This document shows, one piece after another, positions 1 to 4,700 of a DNA stretch of 5,470 nt. The translations under genes and the position numbers were made by a program. The notes under the pieces were generated by a model that did no database searches, was not told the origin of the DNA, and was given only the letters and a program-made list of their open reading frames with translations. Within the stretch, counting starts at the first letter, position 1. Each line of letters begins with the position of its first letter. The stretch is taken from NCBI GenBank assembly GCA_045595605.1, contig JAZOAS010000082.1, positions 1-5,470 of the forward strand, read 5' to 3'. This DNA comes from SIG480 sp045595605. Its GTDB lineage: Bacteria > Bacillota > Clostridia > Oscillospirales > JAAYXM01.

Positions 1-503
1 CCATGTGGTACGCAGTTGTCAATAAACATATCGGCACACTCATAGAGCATATCATTGTCCTTTTTATCGGCAAAATACGCAGAGGACGCAACAGCGATAT
101 TTTTTATCCCGTTCTTTGTAACTACCTTTGCCATTTCAACAGGGACAGCATTTTTGCCTGATGTAGATACCGTAATCAGAATATCTTTATCAGTCAGGCA
201 GTATCTTTCAAAAACACTCTCCGCGATACCGCTCATTTTCTCCATCTTACTGCTCTTTGCTGCGCCGTTATGGAGCATCAAATCGGTATCGAGCATTGCA
301 CTTACATTTGCAAGACCGCCTGCGCGGTAAAAGCAATCAAGTGCTATGAGATGAGAATGGCCGCATCCGAATATGTAAATTATTCCATCATTTCTTATTG
401 TGTCTGCAACAAGCTCTGCAGCGGAAAGAATTTTATCCTTCTGCGTTTCCTTTATGTTGTTTAAAACGGAAGTAATTTTTTCAAGATAATCTTCGAAAAT
501 CAT
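1..503 (-). CDS. SIS-domain phosphosugar-binding protein, UPF0309/COG4821-like (C-terminus outside window)
   Basis: The frame begins at ATG 503-501 and stays open to the window edge, giving 167 residues. It starts MIFEDYLEKI and ends at IDNCVPHG. Two Sugar ISomerase-domain features are visible: the nucleotide-fold-like start IIYIFGCGHS (residues 41-50) and the phosphosugar loop STSGKNAVP (113-121). The segment FYRAGGLANVSAMLD (58-72) and the ending VIDNCVPHG-type block are what I remember of the UPF0309/COG4821 family, whose members are about 240 residues; roughly 75 residues should lie beyond the edge. Such proteins bind phosphorylated sugars in the cytoplasm, but the reaction is not established for this family. 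The start codon overlaps the stop of the upstream TIM-barrel gene (ATGA, 500-503), with only a weak AAGAGAG behind it, so translational coupling is likely. The context suggests catabolism of a specific sugar under the adjacent AraC-type regulator. The SIS assignment is firm; the substrate is unknown. Confidence 0.88.
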   Translation of the reverse strand, partial: MIFEDYLEKITSVLNNIKETQKDKILSAAELVADTIRNDGIIYIFGCGHSHLIALDCFYRAGGLANVSAMLDTDLMLHNGAAKSSKMEKMSGIAESVFERYCLTDKDILITVSTSGKNAVPVEMAKVVTKNGIKNIAVASSAYFADKKDNDMLYECADMFIDNCVPH

Positions 504-1531
504 TTTTTCAACACTCTCTTATAGTTTCTGCCGATATTGTCCCAAAGCTCAATCGGGTCTTTTGCGGCGACAGATGTGCCATAACCGCCGCGGTATGTCC
601 ATGTTGCAAGGCGGTCAACACCGAGGTCTTCATACATATCTACAACCTTGTCAATCTGCTTAAAGTCATCAGGACGCTTATTGTAGCCCATGAGCCAACG
701 CTCTGACTCTTTGCCGTATTTCTTCGCAATTGCAACAGTTCTCTCGGTAATCTCGCGGAAGAACTTTTCTGGAAGATCCCAGTTGATGATTGTCGTTGAG
801 AATACATCGAAGTAGGGGCAAGCACCGACCATTTCCCAGTTGTCATATCCGCGAAGTTCTGTTACATAGTACGAATTAAGTGTTGCATGGACACAGCAGG
901 TAATCTCAAGATTCGGGTTCAGCTCTTTGAGTGCCTTTGAAGTGTCAGAAAGTGTGAAGAGAGCTTCACGCCATCTGAACTGCTTTACATCATCGTTCAT
1001 AAACTTCGGCATCTCGTAGCCGTAGTATTCCTCAAACTTCTTCATGCACTCTGGGCAACGGCAAGCCCAGTCATCTCCTGCCCCGCCTGTGATTGAAGCA
1101 TAAGACTTCGGGTATGCATAATGCGGCTCATCCCAGAAAAAGCCGTCTACTTCAGTTTCGCGCGCGAGTTTTAAACACATGTTCTTGAAATAATCACGTA
1201 ATGAATTTGTATTAAAGCAAGCGGCATTTAATACCTCACCTGTGTATGCACTGACCTGTCTGTGATGAATGTTATTTTGCAGGAAAAGGCTTACCTGCTC
1301 ACCACCAAAGTATTTTCCGATGCCCCATGTGTCTGCGATAACGCGAAGACCAAGCTCGTGTGCTGTCTTTACGATATTATTGATATTCGGAAACCAGAAG
1401 TCCACATCGAACTCTGTTATCGCGAGAATAACAGTATCGCAACCGTGCTCTATCATTTCCTTGAAGTCTTCTTTTGCGTGTTCTACATAGTTTAAGCCAT
1501 AGTAGCTTACTGCAGTGTGTTTAATCGCCAT
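500..1531 (-). CDS. TIM-barrel, glycoside-hydrolase-like protein of unknown substrate
   Basis: A 343-residue cytoplasmic protein (no signal peptide or membrane segment) starting MAIKHTAVSYYG. I do not recognise a named family with certainty. The layout fits a beta/alpha barrel: alternating hydrophobic strands such as CDTVILAI (31-38) and LRVIADTWG (62-70), an acidic strand-end motif VDGFFWDEPHY (128-138), a Cys cluster CRCPEC (157-162) followed by KKFEEYYG, and a C-terminal strand RLATWTYRGG (307-316). A WDEP-type acidic motif followed by a C-x-C-x-x-C block is a pattern I associate with GH-like barrels; D134 and E135 are candidate catalytic acids, by inference. The start at 1531 is chosen because AAAGGAGAG (1546-1538) sits 8 nt upstream. 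An in-frame upstream ATG at 1585 would add 18 residues, but it lies between the -35 and -10 of the operon promoter. It is the first gene of an operon with the SIS-domain gene. It could be a hydrolase, lyase or isomerase acting on an internalised sugar. Confidence 0.8.
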   Translation of the reverse strand: MAIKHTAVSYYGLNYVEHAKEDFKEMIEHGCDTVILAITEFDVDFWFPNINNIVKTAHELGLRVIADTWGIGKYFGGEQVSLFLQNNIHHRQVSAYTGEVLNAACFNTNSLRDYFKNMCLKLARETEVDGFFWDEPHYAYPKSYASITGGAGDDWACRCPECMKKFEEYYGYEMPKFMNDDVKQFRWREALFTLSDTSKALKELNPNLEITCCVHATLNSYYVTELRGYDNWEMVGACPYFDVFSTTIINWDLPEKFFREITERTVAIAKKYGKESERWLMGYNKRPDDFKQIDKVVDMYEDLGVDRLATWTYRGGYGTSVAAKDPIELWDNIGRNYKRVLKK

Positions 1532-1537
1532 TTTCGT

Positions 1538-1546
1538 CTCTCCTTT
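1538..1546 (-). promoter_or_regulatory. Ribosome binding site deciding the TIM-barrel start
   Basis: AAAGGAGAG lies on the minus strand with its GGAG core 8 nt before ATG 1531. It selects this ATG over the upstream in-frame ATG at 1585, which has no comparable site and would not be transcribed from the promoter seen here. Confidence 0.8.
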
Positions 1547-1562
1547 GTTTGAATTTACCTTT

Positions 1563-1591
1563 ATTATATTCACATACCGCTTCATAGTAAA
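1563..1591 (-). promoter_or_regulatory. Sigma-A-type promoter of the TIM-barrel/SIS operon
   Basis: On the minus strand, TTTACT (1591-1586, four of six matches to TTGACA) is followed by exactly 17 nt and a perfect TATAAT (1568-1563). The expected transcription start is near 1556, leaving a leader of about 25 nt that contains the AAAGGAGAG ribosome binding site. The weak -35 fits a promoter that needs an activator. Confidence 0.75.
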
Positions 1592-1593
1592 CT

Positions 1594-1615
1594 CACTTTT
1601 AGCAACTTTAAAGTG
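1594..1615. promoter_or_regulatory. Candidate operator in the divergent intergenic region
   Basis: The segment holds CACTTT (1594-1599) and AAAGTG (1610-1615) as inverted arms. It also holds two ACTTT copies 10 bp apart (1595-1599 and 1605-1609), the second being part of the perfect palindrome ACTTTAAAGT (1605-1614). It ends 3 bp upstream of the operon's -35 box, where an AraC-type activator would touch RNA polymerase. AraC-family proteins typically bind direct repeats about one or two helical turns apart. That the neighbouring regulator binds here is an inference from position and symmetry. Confidence 0.4.
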
Positions 1616-1618
1616 GAT

Positions 1619-1662
1619 TTTTCAGAACCAATCTTGACTTCTATTTTAAAAGATGCTAATGT
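1619..1662 (+). promoter_or_regulatory. Weak promoter candidates for the AraC-family gene
   Basis: Two overlapping possibilities are visible. TTTTCA (1619-1624), 17 nt, then TATTTT (1642-1647) would start transcription near 1654 and leave a leader of about 28 nt. TTGACT (1634-1639), 17 nt, then TAATGT (1657-1662) has a better -35 but a poor -10, and leaves almost no leader before the GAGGTGA ribosome binding site (1670-1676). I favour the first on leader length. Neither is strong, as expected for a regulator gene. Confidence 0.3.
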
Positions 1663-1682
1663 TATACACGAGGTGAAACCTT

Positions 1683-2471
1683 ATGTTCACAAATGAACTT
1701 GCAAATGTAAAATTACTTACTGCGCTTGAGCTGCACTGGGGACCTAACATTGGAGATTCGGGAATCCGTCCGTTTCACGCACTCTCATTCAGATTGCGCG
1801 GTGATGCCACTTTTATAAATGGCGACAAACGAATTTACGCAAGCAGTAATGATGTTATTTTTGTCCCGAAAGGCATGCAATACACACTTGACCATGGTAA
1901 TGAACACTTATTCGTCGTTCATTTTGATACAGACACACCCTTACCAAGTGAAATATGTATTATACAACCTCACAATGCACCTCTTTTAAAAGAAATGTTT
2001 GCATCGCTCTATTCATACTGGTTGTCTGCGAAACCAAGTGGAAGGTATAACGCATACGCTGATTTTTACCGTATTTTCTCCGAACTTGCCCTTTCTGTTG
2101 AGTACAATAATAATTCCAAAGAAGATAAACTGATGTTTATTTCAAATTACATTCACGACCACTTCAGAGAAAGCAACTTATCTATCTCCTCCCTCTCCGC
2201 AATTTTCGGTACAAGTGAAAGCTATTTCAGAAGGTCCTTTTTCTCACGGTTTTCTGTTTCGCCACTGAAATACATAAACTCACTCAGACTCGAATATGCC
2301 CTCGAGCTTCTGCATTCCGGTTATTATTCAATCGAAGAGGTATCCGAAATGTCAGGTTTCCGCGATGTCAAATATTTTTCGCGTTTCATAAAAAACGAAA
2401 CAGGCTTACAGCCGAGCAAAATTAAAAACACTTCCACTCCGCTGAATATAAAAAATATAACACTAAAATAA
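1683..2471 (+). CDS. AraC-family transcriptional regulator with N-terminal cupin-type sensor domain
   Basis: A 262-residue cytoplasmic DNA-binding protein of normal size for the family. Residues about 10-100 form a cupin-like ligand domain, including RPFHALSFRLRGDATF (29-44) and the family-typical turn DVIFVPKGMQYTL (57-69). The C-terminal part (about 150-245) carries two helix-turn-helix units: the first around LSISSLSAIFGTSESYFRRSF (166-186), the second around YSIEEVSEMSGFRDVKYFSR (215-234), followed by GLQPSKIK in place of the usual G-x-S-P-x-x-Y/F-R. The start is ATG 1683, with GAGGTGA at 1670-1676. It is divergent from the TIM-barrel/SIS operon, the classic arrangement for a regulator that senses a sugar and activates the neighbouring operon. 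The ligand cannot be read from the sequence. The C-terminal tail is rich in Lys, Asn and Thr and looks disordered. A bidirectional terminator follows 23 nt after the stop. Confidence 0.92.
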   Translation: MFTNELANVKLLTALELHWGPNIGDSGIRPFHALSFRLRGDATFINGDKRIYASSNDVIFVPKGMQYTLDHGNEHLFVVHFDTDTPLPSEICIIQPHNAPLLKEMFASLYSYWLSAKPSGRYNAYADFYRIFSELALSVEYNNNSKEDKLMFISNYIHDHFRESNLSISSLSAIFGTSESYFRRSFFSRFSVSPLKYINSLRLEYALELLHSGYYSIEEVSEMSGFRDVKYFSRFIKNETGLQPSKIKNTSTPLNIKNITLK

Positions 2472-2493
2472 AAGGAAAAGTTTTTCAATCAAA

Positions 2494-2532
2494 ATAACAA
2501 AACGGCGGTCATACTGACCGCCGTTTTGTTAT
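2494..2532. terminator. Bidirectional Rho-independent terminator between araC-type gene and spoIVA
   Basis: A perfect 18-bp stem (arms 2494-2511 and 2515-2532) closes a TAC loop, with the GC-rich core CGGCGGTCA/TGACCGCCG flanked by A-rich and T-rich ends. On the plus strand the stem ends in TTTTGTTAT; on the minus strand it ends in TTTTGTTAT followed by TTT. Both sides therefore resemble U-tracts, and it can serve both convergent genes. The spoIVA stop codon (2531-2529) is inside the stem, so the last codons of spoIVA form part of the hairpin. Confidence 0.9.
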
Positions 2533-4001
2533 ACAATAATACAAATCAAACCACTGCAGGTTTCGTTTGTTACTCGCTCAATCGTTTCTTTAAGCTTCAT
2601 TCTCGCATCCTGGGGCATTTTGTGAAGCTTATTATGGAGTCCCTCGTTTACAAGGTCATAAAGCGACTTACCAAAGATATTAGAATCCCATATCTTTTCG
2701 GGGGCATCTTCAAATTCCTTAAGCAAACATACCACAAGCTCCTCCGACTGCTTTTCGCTTCCGACAATCGGCGCGACCTCGGTCGTAATATCTGCGCGAA
2801 GCATATGTATTGAAGGCGCACTTGCACGAAGTCTGACGCCGTATCTTCCACCCTGCTTTACGATTTCCGGCTCTTCGAGAGAAAGCTCATCGGTATCCGG
2901 CATAACTATTCCGTATCCGGTCTCTTTTACCTGCTCAAGAGCTTCTGAAACTCTCTCGTACTCTGAGTTTACTTTTGAAAGCTTTTCAAGAAGCGGGAGA
3001 AGGTCTCCTTCATCCTTAATTTCAAAACCCGTCTGTTTACTCAGAATATCGTAGAAGCAAGTCTGCGGAAGCGAGATTTTTGCTTCTATTTCTCCTGTTC
3101 CGAGATTTATTGAAGAAACTTCAACATCGTTTAAGAAGGCACACTGGCTGACTTCATCGGTAAAGCTCTCGACATCACGGATTCTTTCAAGCCGCTTTGC
3201 TCCGTCCATTATAACAGAATAAAGCTCTTTTTTTATCTCGTGTTCAACAGAAAGCGAATCTACCCACGACGGCATAGAAACTTCGACCTGTGAAACAGGA
3301 AATTCATAAAGAACTCCGCGAATTACATTTCTTACTTCAGGCTCTGCCGCCGTCTGACAATTCATAGGAATACAGGTAACATCATATTTTTCAGATATCT
3401 CTCTTGAAAGCGCTACGGTCTCGGGAGAATCAGGAGTTGCCGAATTAAGAATTACTATAAACGGCTTCCCTATTTCAGAAAGTTCCTCAATCACCCGTTC
3501 TTCCGCTTCAATATAGTCACTTCTCGGAATATCCGTAACCGTTCCGTCGGTTGTAATGACAAGCCCGATTGTCGAGTGTTCTGCGATAACTTTTCTCGTC
3601 CCGATTTCAGCCGCCTCCGTCATAGGTATCTCGTGGTCAAACCACGGCGTTGACACCATTCTCGGTGCATCGCCCTCAGTCACTCCGATCGCGCCGTTTA
3701 CCATATATCCGACACAGTCAATCATTCGGACATTGAAGCTTGAATTTCCGTCGAGTGAGACACTTACAGCCTCTTCCGGAACAAATTTCGGCTCAGCTGT
3801 CATAATAGTCCTACCCGAGCCACTTTGCGGTAATTCATCCTGAGCGCGCTCTCTGCTATATATATTTTCGATATTCGGAATAACGAGAGTTTCCATAAAC
3901 CGCTTGATAAAAGTAGATTTGCCAGTTCGCATCGGTCCTACTACCCCGACATATATATCACCCTGCGTGCGTCGGGAAATATCATTATAGATACTTTCCA
4001 A
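2529..4001 (-). CDS. spoIVA: Stage IV sporulation protein A, spore coat basement-layer ATPase
   Basis: A 490-residue protein, close to the roughly 492 residues of the B. subtilis protein and similar along its whole length. SpoIVA is made in the mother cell, polymerises with ATP hydrolysis on the forespore surface (anchored by SpoVM in Bacillus), and is the base on which coat and cortex assembly depend. Visible landmarks are Walker A GPMRTGKST (22-30), the family block RAQDELPQSGSGRTIMTAEPKF (52-73, read as two adjoining parts), a Walker B-like MIDCVGY with D95 (93-99), STIGLVITTDGT (143-154), SDYIEAEERVIEEL (161-174) and FIVILNSATP (181-190). The last replaces the GTPase NKxD motif, as is typical of SpoIVA, which uses ATP. 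The C-terminal block KLKETIERV to the hydrophobic end LICIIV matches the family. It starts at TTG 4001 behind AAGGAGGA; an ATG seven bases upstream is out of frame. It is a single-gene unit, divergent from the DUF1292 gene. Confidence 0.97.
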   Translation of the reverse strand: MESIYNDISRRTQGDIYVGVVGPMRTGKSTFIKRFMETLVIPNIENIYSRERAQDELPQSGSGRTIMTAEPKFVPEEAVSVSLDGNSSFNVRMIDCVGYMVNGAIGVTEGDAPRMVSTPWFDHEIPMTEAAEIGTRKVIAEHSTIGLVITTDGTVTDIPRSDYIEAEERVIEELSEIGKPFIVILNSATPDSPETVALSREISEKYDVTCIPMNCQTAAEPEVRNVIRGVLYEFPVSQVEVSMPSWVDSLSVEHEIKKELYSVIMDGAKRLERIRDVESFTDEVSQCAFLNDVEVSSINLGTGEIEAKISLPQTCFYDILSKQTGFEIKDEGDLLPLLEKLSKVNSEYERVSEALEQVKETGYGIVMPDTDELSLEEPEIVKQGGRYGVRLRASAPSIHMLRADITTEVAPIVGSEKQSEELVVCLLKEFEDAPEKIWDSNIFGKSLYDLVNEGLHNKLHKMPQDARMKLKETIERVTNETCSGLICIIV

Positions 4002-4008
4002 AAAACAT

Positions 4009-4016
4009 TCCTCCTT
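4009..4016 (-). promoter_or_regulatory. Ribosome binding site supporting the TTG start of spoIVA
   Basis: AAGGAGGA on the minus strand (4016-4009) is a near-perfect Shine-Dalgarno placed 8 nt from TTG 4001. The out-of-frame ATG at 4008-4006 abuts the site directly and is too close to be used. The spacing, and the alignment of the following ESIYNDISRRTQGDIY with known SpoIVA N-termini, decide for TTG. Confidence 0.8.
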
Positions 4017-4041
4017 GTTTCTCTTTTATTACTGCCATTAC

Positions 4042-4070
4042 AATATATTTAAGGAATGTCCGAATTATGC
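4042..4070 (-). promoter_or_regulatory. Candidate sigma-E-type promoter of spoIVA
   Basis: On the minus strand, GCATAAT (4070-4064) fits the sigma-E -35 pattern K-M-A-T-A-T-T at six of seven positions. After 14 nt comes AATATATT (4049-4042), matching CATACAAT at five of eight. Transcription would start near 4035 and leave a leader of about 33 nt. spoIVA is a sigma-E gene in B. subtilis, so such a site is expected, but the region is AT-rich and chance matches are likely. Confidence 0.4.
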
Positions 4071-4108
4071 AGAACGAAATTCTTTTTAATAATTTCCAAA
4101 AATTTTTA

Positions 4109-4137
4109 TTGATTTATTCTCGATAAAGCTGTATTCT
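4109..4137 (+). promoter_or_regulatory. Candidate sigma-A promoter of the DUF1292 gene
   Basis: TTGATT (4109-4114, four of six), 17 nt, then TATTCT (4132-4137, four of six). The start of transcription would fall near 4144, at the edge of the AAAGGAG ribosome binding site (4144-4150), giving an unusually short leader. The spacing is right but both boxes are imperfect. Confidence 0.35.
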
Positions 4138-4160
4138 ATAAGTAAAGGAGCGTGATTAAT

Positions 4161-4439
4161 ATGGAAAACAAATTTGGTGCAGACATCATCACTCTTACAG
4201 ACGAAGAAGGCAACGAATACGAATTCGAGCATATTGACACAATAGAATTGAATTCAAAAATGTATCTCGCTTTTACCGAAGCTGATGCCCCGGAGGAAGG
4301 CGTTTCTGAAATCATCATCCTTCGTCTTGATAAGGACGAAAACGGCGAAGAAGTTCTCGTTACTGTCGATGACGAAGCTGAACTTGAAGCTGCTTACGAA
4401 GCTTTTATGGACGAAGCTTTAGACGAAGAGGAAGAATAA
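4161..4439 (+). CDS. DUF1292 (YrzB-type) small acidic protein
   Basis: A 92-residue cytoplasmic protein beginning MENKFGADIITLTDEEGNEY, the hallmark of DUF1292, in which an acidic beta-rich core follows the motif I-x-L-T-D-E-x-G-N-E. By my count 33 residues are Asp or Glu against four Lys/Arg, and the protein ends in DEALDEEEE. Its molecular role is unknown. The ATG at 4161 is chosen because AAAGGAG (4144-4150) is 10 nt away; an in-frame GTG at 4152 is one base after the same site and is rejected. In many Firmicutes this family is encoded in the alaS-yrzL-yrrK(ruvX)-yrzB cluster. Here it stands alone, divergent from spoIVA and upstream of the 6S RNA gene, so it may be a paralogue or a relocated copy. 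Confidence 0.88.
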   Translation: MENKFGADIITLTDEEGNEYEFEHIDTIELNSKMYLAFTEADAPEEGVSEIIILRLDKDENGEEVLVTVDDEAELEAAYEAFMDEALDEEEE

Positions 4440-4470
4440 TCGGACACGCCTCCGATTGCAGACTCTTTTT
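4438..4470 (+). terminator. Weak terminator candidate after the DUF1292 gene
   Basis: AATCGGA (4438-4444) and TCCGATT (4451-4457) form a 7-bp stem with loop CACGCC, starting inside the DUF1292 stop codon. A five-T run (4466-4470) follows, but eight bases after the stem, so termination may be inefficient. The 3' arm shares bases with the -35 region of the next promoter. Confidence 0.4.
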
Positions 4471-4484
4471 CACTGTGCTATAAT
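4456..4484 (+). promoter_or_regulatory. Extended -10 promoter driving the 6S RNA
   Basis: A perfect TATAAT (4479-4484) is preceded by TGC (4476-4478), giving a full extended -10. A partial -35, TTGCAG (4456-4461, three of six), lies at the optimal 17-nt spacing. Transcription is expected to start near 4491, which is where the base-paired RNA begins. Confidence 0.75.
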
Positions 4485-4490
4485 TTAGAA

Positions 4491-4662
4491 CAAGGTGGTT
4501 ATTACCCTGCTCTGTTTGTGATGTATTCTTTTAAACCCACATTACTTTTACGGGACTCCGCGTTCTCAAGCCGATAGCAGGCCTCCCGATGTGTTTTCTG
4601 CGCGTTGGATGTTGGAAGCTTATGAATCTTGAGATAGGTAACCCACCTGCAATCGTGCAGGT
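4491..4662 (+). ncRNA. ssrS: 6S RNA (SsrS/BsrA type), RNA polymerase regulator
   Basis: The stretch has no credible protein frame but folds into one long rod, the shape 6S RNA uses to mimic an open promoter and hold the sigma-A holoenzyme. Nested pairs read from the ends inward: GGTGG (4494-4498) with CCACC (4643-4647); TTACC (4502-4506) with GGTAA (4637-4641); CTC (4510-4512) with GAG (4631-4633); then a large, weakly paired centre; CACAT (4538-4542) with ATGTG (4589-4593); and CGGGA (4551-4555) with TCCCG (4584-4588) closing the terminal arm. The apical CAAGCCGATAG resembles the GAGCCGATA of E. coli 6S. Size, promoter and position all fit: as I recall, B. subtilis bsrA also lies directly upstream of the tcdA homologue yrvM. 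The 3' end is uncertain (about 4650-4665). A leader riboswitch of tcdA is the main alternative, which I consider less likely. Confidence 0.8.
4645..4662 (+). terminator. 3' hairpin at the end of the 6S RNA, poor U-tract
   Basis: ACCTGCA (4645-4651) and TGCAGGT (4656-4662) form a perfect 7-bp stem around an ATCG loop. The following TATAAAC is not a U-tract, so this may be a pause or processing site, or a leaky terminator allowing transcription into tcdA. Its left arm shares 4645-4647 with the 6S closing stem, so the two structures compete. Confidence 0.35.
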
Positions 4663-4700
4663 TATAAACGAGTGCACACGGCAGCTGCGGGGGAATTTTT

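Noticed and set aside
55..464. Plus-strand frames over the left edge
   Set aside because: They are shadows of the SIS-domain gene, whose minus-strand translation shows family motifs throughout.
1529..1585. Upstream ATG at 1585 as the start of the TIM-barrel protein
   Set aside because: It lies between the -35 and -10 of the operon promoter and lacks a ribosome binding site; ATG 1531 has AAAGGAGAG at ideal spacing.
3556..3843. Plus-strand 95-codon frame antisense to spoIVA, and similar frames opposite the TIM-barrel gene (640-846, 1262-1495)
   Set aside because: They mirror strongly conserved coding sequence on the minus strand, have no ribosome binding site, and translate to low-complexity, unfamiliar proteins.
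4152..4160. GTG at 4152 as the DUF1292 start
   Set aside because: It is one base after the AAAGGAG site, too close for initiation; ATG 4161 is 10 nt away and begins the conserved MENKF-type N-terminus.
4663..4668. TATAAA as the -10 of a private tcdA promoter
   Set aside because: No -35 element at 16-18 nt upstream and no extended TG; the nearest TTGAGA (4629-4634) is 28 nt away.
4491..4700. Riboswitch or T-box leader controlling tcdA
   Set aside because: No specifier/T-box motif or recognised riboswitch core is visible, no good terminator/antiterminator pair precedes tcdA, and the rod-like fold and gene neighbour fit 6S RNA better.
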